Part shown: piece after piece, positions 1 through 11,725 of the stretch
Position numbering within the stretch: position 1 is the first letter of the stretch
How the letters are laid out: each line of letters opens with the position of its first letter
DNA from: Sepiola atlantica
Taxonomy: Eukaryota; Mollusca; Cephalopoda; Sepiida; Sepiolidae
Reading direction: 5' to 3'
Assembly (NCBI GenBank): GCA_963556195.1
Contig: OY744528.1
Span: forward strand, 63,053,646 to 63,117,645
Length of the DNA stretch: 64,000 nucleotides
Position numbers and translations under genes: made by a program
Notes under the pieces: model-generated
Seen by the model: only the letters and a program-made list of their open reading frames with translations
Databases searched by the model: none
What the model was told of the DNA's origin: nothing

Positions 1-1576
1 TCTCTTGGTTACGAACCACAGTTAGAATTCGGGGAGAATTAGGGAAATTGTATGGATTTTCTATAGACTTGGCCACCACCTGCACATATCTTCCCCAGGA
101 AGAAAAAGTTGTCGCTTTTTTGGAGGGGTAGGTTTAGCTAATATTTCCGGTAAGGGAGGGAAGGAGGTGATGTCTGTCTTCATTGGGAGTGTGGCGGAGT
201 GGGTCGGAGGGCGTCCTTTAAAAATGGTGAAAGGGTGAGGGAGTATTTGTGACATTTTGGGGGAGGAGGGTAGTGTGTTCCTAGGAGTGTGTTGAGGGGA
301 AACAAATGGTGATGGTCTTGGGGAGTCGGTTCTTTGTTTTTTGGGGTGGGGCTTAGAGGAATTAATTTGTATTCTCTGCTTTTAATGGGAGCGGTGACTG
401 GCGGCGGCAATTTTGTACGGAGGCGTAGTTTATTTTTAGAACTAGTAACAGAGGCAGGACCAGAAGAAAATGGGTGATGTTGGGTAATTTTGGGTTATGG
501 GGCTACTCTGCGAGGAGAGTTTATTATTGCCTCTGAGGTCTTTGTTAAGTTTAACAATTTCAGTGTATTTAGCACCGCCGGGATCCTTGGAAATCTTTGT
601 CTTTTCCTCATGCTCTCTCATCAACTCAAGGGACTCACGACCAGGCGTCTTCTTTCCTGTTAATAGAACACACTTGTTCTCCTGTCTCTGGTCCATTTTA
701 GTCAAGCTGGGGAACACAGATCACTCCTCTTCCTCATGAACATCAGTTATTTGTTTCAATGGTCTTCCAATTGTTGTAAGTCGTTGCTCTACGACCTTCG
801 GCCCCAAGTGTTCCCCCACTCGGTTTTTGGGATTGCTTGTGGGTTTTTTCTCGGCACATTCAATTGTAATGTGGCCAATGCCCACACAGATCCAACAAGA
901 TGGCCTTCTCCCGGCGACAATGATCGGTAGTTTGTCGTCTCCGACCTGTAAAAAATAGGGAATTTCGCCGAAGGCTTTTGGGTTTAGCATAATGTCAAAG
1001 TGCCATAGCGATATATACTTATCACAGCTAACTTCCATTAAATCTTCATATTTTTGTAGAAAGGCTGCAACGTGTTCTCCTTCAATGTAGAAAGGTACAT
1101 GGAACACTGAATGTCGTTCCTCTTCTTCCTCTGTATTCCATCCTTAAAATGTAATAATTTGTGATGATTTCCGTTTTAGACAGTTATAAACATTCCTCTT
1201 CAGTTGAGAATAATGTCTTCCAATGGTAGTACCCTCTGAATTTTATGATTTTCAGGGGTCTGTGACCCACGGACGCCAACAATTTGGTAATAATTTCCAC
1301 GGAAGCTCGTATGACTTTTTTGGGTTTTTTTATCCACAACAAAACTGTTAGAGTTTTCCGGTCTATTTCTTCCAATTTAGGGATGTCTATGATTAGTCCA
1401 GTGTTAGTTATAAGTTCCGAGTACTTTTCCATATGTTTTCAGAATTTTTCTATGTCGATAGACACTGTTGGGGGTTTAACCCATCCTGAGGGGCCTGGTG
1501 TGGGTTGAGATGTAGCTGCAACCGCCCCTCTCAAGATTTTGACTGTTTGGGTGGGCACAGGGCAAGGCGTTGCCAT
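1..1576 (-). pseudogene. Decayed LINE ORF1 / gag-like protein with CCHC zinc knuckle
   Basis: Read on the minus strand, an ATG at 1576 opens a peptide starting MATPCPVPTQTVKILRG. An in-frame stop follows after about 45 codons, a frameshift separates the 1432-1184 block from the 1107-721 block, and a stop lies at 721. The 1107-721 block has a perfect C-x2-C-x4-H-x4-C knuckle at 897-856 (CWICVGIGHITIEC) and ends in an acidic run. The part left of 717 is Pro/Ser-rich and very broken. CCHC knuckles of this kind bind nucleic acid in ORF1/gag proteins of non-LTR retrotransposons, which is the most likely source. No ORF2 lies in the window, because the element runs off the left edge. The family is an inference; the knuckle is seen directly. 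Confidence 0.7.
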
Positions 1577-1887
1577 GGCTAGGGTGAAAAACAAAACGGC
1601 ACTAAGAGGCCGGAAAAAATAGAAAAAAAGACACTAGAAAGAGAGAAAAAAAAGTTACACTTTAAAAATAATTCGGCACTCTAAAAGAGATAACGAATAA
1701 CAATAAAAATACACAGTCGATAATAATAGTAACGGCAAGAAATAACAATAATCGCAAATCGCAAATAATAAACCAACGGAAACAACGCAAATAGCTGTGG
1801 TGGAAGAAGTCTGTTAGTTGGAATGCTTCTCGCATTTTATCATGAATGGACGAGTTCATTTGGTCTTCGTAAAGGTACGGCATCATA

Positions 1888-1888
<1 letters not shown>

Positions 1889-1971
<83 letters not shown>
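1889..1971. repeat. (CA)n then (TA)n microsatellite
   Basis: About 11 CA units run directly into about 30 TA units. The overlapping open frames are translations of the repeat. Confidence 0.98.
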
Positions 1972-1976
<5 letters not shown>

Positions 1977-3280
1977 ACTCCGATGAAAATCCAGGAAGAG
2001 TCGGTATCAGGATCTGTCGTTCTGTTCTCTGGTCGTCTATTTCTCTGCATGTGGCAAGTAAAAGCGTGGCAGGCTTGGAACCGAAAATCAGTGGAATGAA
2101 CGTGGCAATGTTATTTCTCCTTCATTATTGTACCTGTTCTAGTACAATACTGTATTTGTTTCTAACGCAATCGCTTAGCCAGTGTCTTCTTGATGTCGTT
2201 GGTAAACAATTTCACTCCTGCAGGTTAACGAATAGCTGTGCCCAACTAAGAAAACTTCATGTAAACCAGAAGATGCACAGACACGATATCTGTGAGCTCT
2301 ATGCAGAAGTCTAACTTGTCCAACAGACAAATAAACAAACAAACAATCAAACAAACAAAAGTCACGCTTATGTTTGAAATATCATTTCTAGATACGGACA
2401 CGCAAATTTACCAAATGCGCAGATTGAAGGGTAACGTCCGTCGGCCACTTTGTCGCTCATACATTTGAAATACAATTTTATTTGGTTTGTCACGTTCAAG
2501 TTTAAAATAGAATTTTCTTTGGTCTGTCACGTTCAAGTTTTCAATAGATTATGTAAGGTATGTCACGTTACAGTTTGAAATGGAAAGTGAATCTGTTTTT
2601 CTTTTATTGGTGATTTTGAAAAGTCGTCGATTTGTTTTTGTTTAATGACGAAATTTAAGTCACAACATGTAACTACAGGTATGAGTCTATAATTGTTTAA
2701 AGGGAAAAGGAATCAACAACACGAGACATTTTATTAGGAAGCAAAGTACGGGTAAAGTCGATTTTTTCTGGTAATTCAGAATCAATCAGTTACTCCGGCT
2801 AATATATACCACGACAGTGTTATTTCCTTATTTAGTCACCGAAATTATTATTAGTTGTTTATATTTCGCTTTCTTTCAATCAGTAAGTGATATATTTATG
2901 TATTCGGGAATACTTCTTAAGTAAGGAAAGAAAATAAACAATTATACTGATACGACATTAACAAACAACTAATTAATGATTTCTGTACGCTGTCGAAAAT
3001 CGAATCGCAGCTCTTCTTTAATCAATAATTGAAAGATATATTTGAAGTTAATAAAGAATATGGGTTATCGACGAAATGTTTTACTTCCTTTCGCCAGAAA
3101 ATTAGAATTGAATTTTCAATGGTAAACATTTAATTAAATTTCAATTTGTGTAATGTCATATCAACGAGTGTAGGCCCCAGTTAATATGTTATTTTAAACT
3201 ATGCGTGCGCTTTGAGGTTTGACTGAAGGGCATTATGCTTTAACTGTGCTTAATACGTGGATGATAATTAGTAGTAATGG

Positions 3281-3286
<6 letters not shown>
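1972..3286. other. AT-rich stretch, nothing recognised
   Basis: No coding similarity or tandem structure seen. A short (AAAC)n-like run lies near 2330-2360. Confidence 0.5.

Positions 3287-3361
<75 letters not shown>
3287..3361. repeat. (TA)n microsatellite
   Basis: Near-pure TA array with a single CA interruption; it abuts the left arm of the foldback at 3362. Confidence 0.97.
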
Positions 3362-3363
<2 letters not shown>

Positions 3364-3757
3364 TCCATGATAAATGCCAGTATACTGAAATCATATGCCC
3401 TTAATAGGGTTAAGATGAAAATTCATATACACTCAATGTATAAAAGCAAGGAAATTCCCAAATTTTTAAACTTTTATTGTAATTAATTAAGGGTATGACT
3501 ACACATCAACCAAACCAGTTCATTATCACATAACTACAGTATAAATCTCTATGCATATTTGGATGAAGCGAGTGAGGTGCGCTGAAGAAAAATTCCTACC
3601 AGTAAAATACATAGCCCTGTTGTGCTCGCATACCCTTAATGATAATAAAAGTGAAAAAAATTGAGAATTTCCTTGCTTTTGTACATATAGTGTATTTGAT
3701 TTTCATCTTAACCCTATTAAGGGCATATGATTTCAGTACTGGCATTTATCATGGAAT
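3362..3757. repeat. Foldback element with ~130-bp inverted arms
   Basis: Left arm 3362-3497 (starting ATTCCATGATAAATGCCAG) is matched in reverse complement by right arm 3629-3757, with scattered mismatches and small indels. The spacer is about 130 bp. No coding content. The left arm starts exactly where the (TA)n array stops. It could be a MITE-like foldback or a pair of inverted retroelement termini. Confidence 0.85.
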
Positions 3758-3930
3758 GTCAATACTTTTGTAAAGGCTTTGCCTCAATACAATGGTAATT
3801 TTTAAGGGTTTTTGGAATTTTCTGGAAAACTAAGGTATATGGTAAACTGAAATTAAAATGCCATCAACTAGACCCTAGAACCTTTATCTGCTGAATCCAT
3901 CAAATAGTTGATGAGATACAGGGTGGCACA

Positions 3931-3961
3931 TACGTACGTACGTACGTACGTACGTACGTAC
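3931..3961. repeat. (TACG)n microsatellite
   Basis: Seven or more TACG units; the motif is self-complementary, so the array can form a hairpin. Confidence 0.95.
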
Positions 3962-4190
3962 ACACGGATAACACAAAATCATGCCTGCTCTTTCTGGATC
4001 TCTGGGTTGCCTTGACTAATGATGCTGAAATTCTGCACACTTATAGAACCTATCAAAAACAAATTTTGTGCAAAGTTTTAACTAATTTGGTTTATTGGTT
4101 TTTGAGTTATGATTGATCAAAGAAATAAGATTTCTAGCATAGGCCGTTTTTATGTCTATTAAGGGATAGAGCGCTCTCGCGCCTCCCTTG

Positions 4191-4222
4191 ATATATATAT
4201 ATAGGAGAGAGAGAGAGAGAGA
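4191..4222. repeat. (TA)n(GA)n microsatellite
   Basis: Short TA run followed by GA run, at the 3' side (minus-strand sense) of the PLE relic at 4288-4933. Confidence 0.9.
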
Positions 4223-4287
4223 CTAAGAAAATAATTCATCGTAAAATTTGGTATATTTGGACTACTGTTTTCATCTTGGGTGTTTTT

Positions 4288-4335
4288 TATCACAACGTTT
4301 TGGCCAATGTGACCTTCGACCTTCTTCAGGTAAAC
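4288..4335 (-). ncRNA. Degenerate hammerhead-like motif at PLE 3' end
   Basis: Minus strand reads CTGAAGA (4329-4323), then a GGTC/GGCC stem, then AAAACGTT. This resembles the hammerhead core CUGANGA ... GAAA with the invariant G12 changed to A and an extra A before stem II, so it is probably inactive. It lies about 270 bp downstream, in sense, of the GIY-YIG relic at 4933-4608, where Penelope-like elements carry hammerheads. Confidence 0.4.
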
Positions 4336-4607
4336 TTTGTTGAACTCGGAAATCTTTCTGTCGAACTCGGGAATCTGGACGGAATTTCGAACGGAACCCT
4401 TTGTTTAATCCACAGGGGTCGCATGCTCTCGTTCCAGCTGCCATGACTGGGAAGAAGTCTTCTGTAATTCGTAATTCTTCGTATCGCCCACACTGAGGAT
4501 TGAACCGTCTAGATGACTGTTACTTAGAACTGACTTATAATTAGTTCGGACAATTCTAGTATGAACTTCTTATCACTATAGATCACTATTTATCTATTTA
4601 TAATTAT

Positions 4608-4933
4608 AGGTTCCCATATTGTATTGAATTCTATACTAGGTCTGCTTAGTAAGTCATTGTCGCCTAACATATGTGCTGCTTCTTTGAGTCGTCTTACTCT
4701 CCACCGTACTTCTATATCTATAATTTTTACTTCATCCCATAAGGGTAGATCGTGCTCTTTTCCTTCCATATGTGGTCAGCCATACCTGACTTTTCGATTT
4801 CTCCACGTATTACGGCTTTCTGGTGTTCTTCGGGCCTTACTTTTAGTGGACGACATGTCTCACCTTTGTATACTTTTCCACACTTACATGGAATCGCATA
4901 CACACAGTTCTTAGTAAAAAATTGAGAAACCAT
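4608..4933 (-). pseudogene. Penelope-like element GIY-YIG endonuclease C-terminus
   Basis: The minus-strand peptide from 4933 contains VYAIPCKCGKVYKGETCRPL, then RPEEHQKAV and GMADHIWKE. This is the GIY-YIG core of Penelope-like retroelements, in which the first motif Y is followed by a Cys pair and by the K-V-Y-x-G-E-T signature; the usual YIG is YKG here. After a frameshift near 4740 the frame continues as DEVKIIDIEVRWRVRRLKEA and ends with LLSRPSIEFNTIWEP, the characteristic C-terminal tail. The reverse transcriptase part is missing, so this is a 5'-truncated copy. A hammerhead-like relic follows downstream. The family call is confident; the exact lineage is not resolved. Confidence 0.85.
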
Positions 4934-5035
4934 TCATATTAAAAATTTATAAAAATATTGTAAATTTAAAGCTTCTGATTATTACTATTTTATTAAATTT
5001 CATATTCCCCAATGCCTAATTCGGCAAAACAATAA

Positions 5036-5845
5036 TTGCTTCGGACAAAAAGAAAATTAAAACTGTGCAGACAACCCGATCTATTTACACCCACAAATAA
5101 CTGTAACTGCCAAATCAAACAGCAATGCCCGCTTCAGAATGATTGCATACATAACGATGTAATCTACGCTTGTACAGTCACTGAATTTCCCTCCCCTAAT
5201 ACGAACATTAATAACCTGCTAACAAATGCCAATACACAGTTTTTTTAATCCATATCTCAACAAAATGCTTACCATCTTAACTCAAATAATAACCATTCTG
5301 ACATATCATTAAATAACGTTAATCTTAACAAGAATAACACCCACAATAGCATGCATCAAATAAGAAACCCACAGGATAATTTAGATCTACCCTCTCTCTA
5401 ACATGCCAATAATCCACCAAGCATTTATATAGCCTCTAATATCAACATCCCAACCAATTGCAACATTGAAAGTATCACTCCTAATCGAACATATGCACCC
5501 CTTAAACTACATAAATACATCGGATCTTGTTCTACACCAGTTAAGTAGCGCATCTCGAACGACGTTATCTCTTTTAATAGAGACTACAACGATAATAGAA
5601 AAAGAACGTCTCTAACAACTGTTATTAAAACCTCAAGTCAAAAAAGTATTCTATTTTGTATGAGCTGGTCTATGCTAGAAAAGACAAACTCCTATTTCCT
5701 AGGCTGTAAATCTTGCCAATTATGCATCCCTGAAGCAGTTATGATAATTACATCCAATAGAAATAAAAATATAATTAACTTAAAGAACGAACTGCTATCA
5801 GCCTGTAAACGTAAAAAATATTTAAATATATATAATTTATAACCT
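5036..5845 (+). pseudogene. GIY-YIG retroelement C-terminal relic (Cys-rich type)
   Basis: The plus frame at 5036-5248 has a Cys-rich segment, NCNCQIKQQCPLQNDC then VIYACTVTE, typical of the region just before the GIY-YIG core in one group of PLE-type retroelements. After several stops the C-terminal hallmark appears at about 5700-5842: GCKSCQLCIPEAVMII, then NLKNELLSACKRKKYL. In better preserved relatives this block reads C-x2-C-x-E-K...NKR.EL...C+H+NK. The middle, including the catalytic core, is too decayed to read. Orientation is opposite to the PLE relic at 4608-4933, so these are two separate insertions. Confidence 0.65.
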
Positions 5846-5849
5846 CTAA

Positions 5850-8155
5850 TGATACGTCCCCCTCCTAATACATGATCTGATATTTAAAATATAAATATGT
5901 ACGTATCCCTTATATATTTAAAAAAATCTTCCTTTGACTTTTAATCTACCCATCTATACCTTATAACTAATACTTTTCTATAATTTATAAAATACAATTC
6001 TTTTACTAATGTGTCGTAAAAAATATATCTCTAATCTCAGCATAACTCTTTAAATTTTACCATTAATAATATTGTATTTTTATTCTTTTATTTATATATG
6101 TTTATATACATATTTAAACCTTGAATTATTTTTTAAAATTCATAATTTCTGTAATATTACTTACTATATTACTTATTATAAATACCTTATTATTATATAT
6201 ATTTAACCGTTTTACCTTATCTCTGCTACAAAAATATTTTGCTTTTTACAGAGTGTTCTCCCCTTTTAGCTTGCGTTTCATATAGGCGTTTCATATTGAC
6301 GAAATAGTGAGCTTTTTCTCCCGTTTCAAAACTTGGCATTTGACTTCATCGTTTCATACAAATATCCCCCACCATGTATTATCTTTACTCCCATTCCCTA
6401 AATATCATTAAGTCTAAGGACCTCTGTTTGAATATGTTTAATGTTATCTTCACAGATTATTTCTAAATGCTCTAACATTTAACTTACGCTAATATTCTCT
6501 TAACATTCTAATTAATTCATTTAATTTGATTTAATTTAATTTAGTTGATTCACATTCTCTGTTTTATGGCCTGTTTGTTGATGTTGTTTATTATCGGCTA
6601 TCTATGTTCTCTGTTTATATGTCTTTCTGTATTATCTTTTCTCTTTCTTATTCTCTTTTAGTCTTTTCTACTTTCTCTCACAATATATTATATTTTTATT
6701 CATATATTTAACGTATATAATTTCTTTAATATTTCTTAGAGCTTGTCTTTAGTATATTTTTCGAGCCATAATCTCTTTCACTTTTTAAGTAATGATTTTT
6801 AAACAAAAAATATTACAATTTTTAAAATAAAAAATATTCTAAAAATTATAACGTCTTTTTGATTAGATGTAATCATTCCTCAAACGCTACCATTCCATTT
6901 TCCTATTTAATTCTATTTAAATTATTTTATATATAATAAATATCGTAAACATTAGTAATAATCCTCACTTTATAGTTTGTTTCATATATATTATATTTTT
7001 CTTTTCGTATATTTCTACTTAATCTTGCACCCTTGTTGTTTAAGATCACGTATTACTTTAATTTTTTTTCATGTATTTAGTCATTAAACTAGTCACATAA
7101 TTTATATTTATATAATTTTATATATCTATCTACAATATATATTTATATCTATTTATATATATATATATAAATATATTTAAATATTCTCCTAATTATTACC
7201 ATTTCACCAATGCTTCCATGTGTGACTTTTCAAACTATATATATATATATATATATTTAAATATATTACATTTTAATTTTATTATGCTAAATAGTCTAAC
7301 TAATATATAAATAGCCGCTTTCTTAATAAAGAGACAATTACTTTTTATCTTATGTCGCCAATACTTTTTAATTTTTAAATATAATTCCTTCTTTAATGGC
7401 TTATTATTTTTACTTTTAAATTTTGAAATTGGTTTTCGCCTCGTTCCCATATTTTATTTTTTATTTTTCCTTCCTCTGTTTTCTTTCTTCTTTTTCGATT
7501 CTCTCTTTTCCTTCTCTCATCCTCTTCTAATCTTTCCTTCAACTGGATGTTGATCTTATTCTCGTTCTCTCTTTATATAACGTTCACCTCTCATCTTCTT
7601 TTATTATATTTAAATACTGTTATATTAAAATCCTCTATCGACCTAACCAGTTCATATTTTAATCTGCATGCTTGAAGCTTCATTCATAGTATGATGGTTT
7701 TACTCATAGATTGACTGTCGACAGTCTTCTGCTTTTGAACTTTATTGGAATCAATCATCTCACTATCTAATACCGCATTCAAGCTTCATTTTCCAATATC
7801 TGCATTATTACAATGACTTGCTTCTAATCTTTGAAACTTTCTGTGAAACCTCTTTTGAACTATTTTGCTTTAAGCATATTAAAAAAATGTGCTTACATTT
7901 TTTAAAATAGATGCTTAACAATAATTAATATTTTTTGTGTTTCCTTCGAAAAGCATTTCTTTGAAAATCTATGGATTTAAGGTCAGTTTATTATATTCCT
8001 TGCTTTAACACCCGATTATTAAATAAAGTTGTTAAGTTTCTATTTTTTGTTTTCATCATTTAAATATTTTCTCTATACTGATGCTCTATCTATAATATCA
8101 AGCTACTCCTAGTCACGATAGAAACTAATATGACATATCTATTTTATATCATCCA

Positions 8156-8159
<4 letters not shown>
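5850..8159. other. Very AT-rich stretch without recognised features
   Basis: Low-complexity T-rich sequence with many short TATA and TTTA runs. No coding similarity was recognised on either strand. The open frame at 7450-7235 is a chance frame ending in a TA run. Confidence 0.5.

Positions 8160-8238
<79 letters not shown>
8160..8238. repeat. (TA)n microsatellite
   Basis: Uninterrupted TA array. Confidence 0.98.
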
Positions 8239-8240
<2 letters not shown>

Positions 8241-8397
8241 TGCATTTACATTTTGTAAATGTATTAGTATGTTTGTCCATCTTTCTTTCTGTCATTTTCT
8301 TTTCTTTTTCTTTTTTCTTTTTCTGCTTTTCAACAACTTTTTATTTCAACCGATAATTATGTTCTCAATTTTCTCACGCTTTCAGATATTGACACAC

Positions 8398-8399
<2 letters not shown>

Positions 8400-8466
<67 letters not shown>
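8400..8466. repeat. (TA)n microsatellite
   Basis: TA array that ends in CTAG, where the dispersed repeat at 8467 begins. Confidence 0.98.
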
Positions 8467-8467
<1 letters not shown>

Positions 8468-9120
8468 TAGAATAATATAAGTTTCAGGTCGGGTGAAATT
8501 GATTCCCCTAACGGAAGTGTTGCACCCATTTTATCTCCTCGTGCAAAACTTAAAATGAACATATAATTGCTAGTAAAGCTTATATCTTGAATCTTTATCG
8601 CAATTTTTCGCAAAATTAATTACATGATTATAATTTTAGAAAATTTCTTAAATTGCAGCATAATGTTTAAATGGTCTTACTAAGACCATTTAAACATTAT
8701 GCTGCAATTTAAGAAATTGAAATATGGGTAATCTTGTTTAATTGATGTCTAATGATTATGGATCACATTTTAAAAAAATCTGAAGTATTTAAACATTCAG
8801 ATTGAAAGTTGTACCTACCTTATGCTTCATAAACCCGTTTAAAATACATCAAAGTAAATACAATTCGGGTAATATTAATTAATTGATGTCTAATACTTGC
8901 CGTTAAAATTTCACAAAAATCGGAAGCATCTGAATTTTCAGGAATGGTTTCTATCCCTTATTTTCCGCTTTATATAAAACTAAACTAAACTCAATATAGG
9001 CTACATTGACAACCTATACGCCTATGAGGTCAGTTCGGAAATTAATAATTATCAGTTTAGGGAGTGAATTCTGTACATACAAAATATAAACATACCCACG
9101 TAACTAACTTTATACGTATA

Positions 9121-9127
<7 letters not shown>
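8467..9127 (+). repeat. Dispersed repeat family, copy 1
   Basis: Shares blocks with 40178-40735, notably the stretch around TTGATGTCTAATAC, TTTCACAAAAATCGGA and ACTAAACTAAA, and a shared 3' part containing GTACATA and ATATAAACATA. It starts at CTAG after one (TA)n array and ends in another. No coding capacity seen. It is interrupted by the palindrome at 8642-8718. Probably a non-autonomous retroelement or LINE 3' end. Confidence 0.7.
8642..8718. repeat. Perfect 77-bp palindrome (38-bp arms, 1-nt centre)
   Basis: Arms 8642-8679 and 8681-8718 are exact reverse complements around a single C at 8680. The outer arm ends read AATTTCTTAAATTGCAGC. The match stops at 8641/8719. Confidence 0.97.

Positions 9128-9169
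<42 letters not shown>
9128..9169. repeat. (TA)n microsatellite
   Basis: TA array closing the dispersed repeat copy 1. Confidence 0.97.
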
Positions 9170-9171
<2 letters not shown>

Positions 9172-9852
9172 TTTTAACTAATTTCAAAACAAATTCATAA
9201 CAAAAGGTCGTTTACAATTGTCTCAAAGCTAATTTATTCAGGAAACCCATATTATAAATAAAATAACATTTGAAATCATCATTATTTTACAGAACCTCAG
9301 AAAATAATCATAAAAAATACCTAAATTCAGACAGAGATTGATTTTCACACTTTTGTTTTAAAAATAATTAAAATCTTGCTTTGTTATCAACACTTTCAAA
9401 ATCAATCGCTGTTATACAGATTTAAAATTTGCTTTTACTTATACATTTATTATTAAACAATTCTAGAAATTGACTTATTTTGCTTAGCAAATACAATGTT
9501 TTTCTAGCAACTTTCCTCTATCGCATCCCGAGACATTAACAAATATACATATGCCTCTGAATTATCATATTGATTTAGAAAACCAAATATAAATAACTGG
9601 CTACAAGATCACCTTTTAAGATTACCGAGAGAGCCCAACGTAGAGTGTGTTATTCAACTAGTTCATATAATACACAGTTATACCGCCTCAGTGCGTTAAT
9701 TGATGTCTATGTGGCGATCGCATATACATTGACTCTTTTACTTCCAAGGACATGCACTTATAACACGTCAGCAAATAAAGATAGAAAAAAAGCCGACATT
9801 GAACTTCGCGTGAGAATGCAACAATTAAAAATCGACGCACGTACAAAAACGA

Positions 9853-9853
<1 letters not shown>
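9170..9853. other. Unannotated AT-rich stretch
   Basis: No recognised coding or repeat structure; the long open frame beginning at 9645 is extended only by the TA array. Confidence 0.5.

Positions 9854-9936
<83 letters not shown>
9854..9936. repeat. (TA)n microsatellite
   Basis: About 40 TA units. It lacks stop codons in some frames and so creates spurious open frames on both strands. Confidence 0.98.
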
Positions 9937-9939
<3 letters not shown>

Positions 9940-10440
9940 CGCTATGCATATATATCGACCTCCTCCGGTTATTTCCAGCAAGAATCGGATACTGTCACGA
10001 ACCTCGTGTTCGCCAAACAACGGCGGTGCCTATTTACAGACACATGACCCCCATTACATTTCCTTTTAGTTTCAGAGAATTTAGGTACAGCGACAAAATT
10101 GCCATTAGATATGCATCGATAGGGAAACCTGGCAATGTTCGGTACAAACTCGATTTTTCATTATGATATTTATTTAACGATTTCAAATAATGAAATCGCT
10201 ATTGATCATGCACGAACAAAAACTAGATGTCGTTATGCAATTGGCTGTGTTTAATTAACACATACAAATGCGACAGGTTAACGAGTTATTGCATATATAC
10301 TTATATTAAATAAATGCGTATGTCTATATCTCTGTATTCATGCGTGTGTATAAACTAATTATTTTCAACCTGTAAAACCTAAGCACATGAAATGTTGTAC
10401 GAATGTTTTCTTACCTACGCAGATTGTCCGAAGGTAATAT

Positions 10441-10605
10441 CTCTATATAAAGTTAGGTATGTGTATATGTTTATATATTTGTATGTTCCTGATATAATTA
10501 ATCACTCATTATAAACTTTGGAACACAGCTGCTAAATGTAAGTTTTTATAATGTGGGTTATATTTAGTTTAATTTAGTTGTAGCAAAGGGGGTGAAAGAA
10601 AGTGA
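10441..10605 (-). repeat. Dispersed repeat family, copy 2 (partial)
   Basis: Reverse complement matches the 3' part of the copy at 40585-40735: CCCCCTTTGC, then AATTAAACTAAATATAA, then a GTGTTCCAAA block and ATATAAACATATACACAT. It lies just 5' of the LINE relic at 10675. Confidence 0.7.
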
Positions 10606-10674
10606 AATTCTTTCGTTAAAATTAAGATACCTCCGATGTATTAGCCATCAATTAATAATGCTGTTGTTATATTT

Positions 10675-11077
10675 GGGCTGGTGAATCTGTTTCATTTAAG
10701 GGTGCTTGATAAGATGCAGAAACGTATCTGTAATTTGATTGGTCACACCCTTTTTTATTCTATACCTGCTCTCTCTCTCACAGACGTGATGCTGGTAGTC
10801 TCAGTCTTTTCTATAAATACTATTATTACATATGTTCTTCAGAATTATCTTAGATATTCCCTGCTTTTTTGTTCCAGTTCGTTTGACTCGTTGGTCTAGT
10901 GGTCTCCATCAATTCGCTGTTTTGATACCTCATTGCAATATAGCTTTCTATTCCATAAGCTTCTTTACAAGAACTGCAGGCTTGTAGAACTTTTTTCCTG
11001 TTGACTGTTTTCCTCCTATCTATAGCTTTGGGTTTTTCAAGACTAAGGTCAATAGACATCTCCTGTCTTTGCGATAA
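10675..11077 (+). pseudogene. APE-type LINE, C-terminal end of ORF2
   Basis: The plus frame reads LRVLDKMQKRICNLIGHTLF, then SIPALSLTDV. After a +1 shift near 10875 it continues RLTRWSSGLHQFAVLIPHCN, then SFFTRTAGL, a TAG in place of the conserved Trp, NFFPVDCFPPIYS and KVNRHLLSL before a TAA at 11075-11077. This is the conserved C-terminal tail of Jockey/CR1-like ORF2 proteins, downstream of the reverse transcriptase: the LQ+R pattern, SFFPRTAxLWNSLP and F+..VN+HL. One frameshift and one Trp-to-stop change were seen. The 5' part is absent, as usual for 5'-truncated LINE copies. The same family appears with its 5' part at 50567-52480. Confidence 0.85.
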
Positions 11078-11564
11078 TCATCTTTCGTTCTTGTTAGCTA
11101 CTTACACCAAGTGGCTTCATGCCTTGTCTGGAACGATTTCCATTAAAAAATAATATTCTCCAAATTTCAATTTATTTGGAGTATTTTAAAATGGTTTTAA
11201 GGTATGGCCAACTTTCCGTTACTGTGTTAACTAACTGATTTTTTAAAAATCCCATTATCGAGCTAAACACGTTACCATATTTGATCAATCATAGACTGTT
11301 ATCTATCAGATTCTTGCTTGAATATTTAACAAATGGAGCCAGACATGTTTATTGAAATAAAATGGATCAGCAACATTTGAAATTACAATCAAAATGGATC
11401 ACCAAAGATAAAGGTGTGCTATATAGAAAGAGATATTAGTCAAATGTGTGTTATTAGTATCCATACCATCGAATGAAATACGCAAAGAAATTATGCATAC
11501 ACTCGGATATTTCCCATGCACTTTCTCTGTTTCCCTCTCTCTCTCTTATTATATCATTATTTAT

Positions 11565-11725
11565 ATAAGGTTAAGTACGCGTAGATGTTTATATCTTGTA
11601 CGTAACATTGACTCCTAAACTAATTAACCAGTCATTATGAATTTTGAAACACAGCTGCTACCGTAATGTGGGTTATATTTAGTTTAATTAAGTTTCGTGC
11701 AAAGGGGGTAAATACGGTATAAGGC
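11565..11725 (-). repeat. Dispersed repeat family, copy 3 (partial)
   Basis: Near-duplicate of the 10441-10605 copy in the same orientation: CACAGCTGCTA, ATGTGGGTTATATTTAG and CAAAGGGGGT are shared. The two copies bracket the LINE relic at 10675-11077. Confidence 0.75.

Noticed and set aside
3578..3605. GCTGAAGAAAAATTCC in the loop of the foldback
   Set aside because: No stem II partner and no GAAA; chance similarity to CUGAAGA.
9645..10166. 173-codon plus-strand open frame
   Set aside because: It owes its length to an 83-bp (TA)n array lacking stops; no family resemblance outside the repeat.
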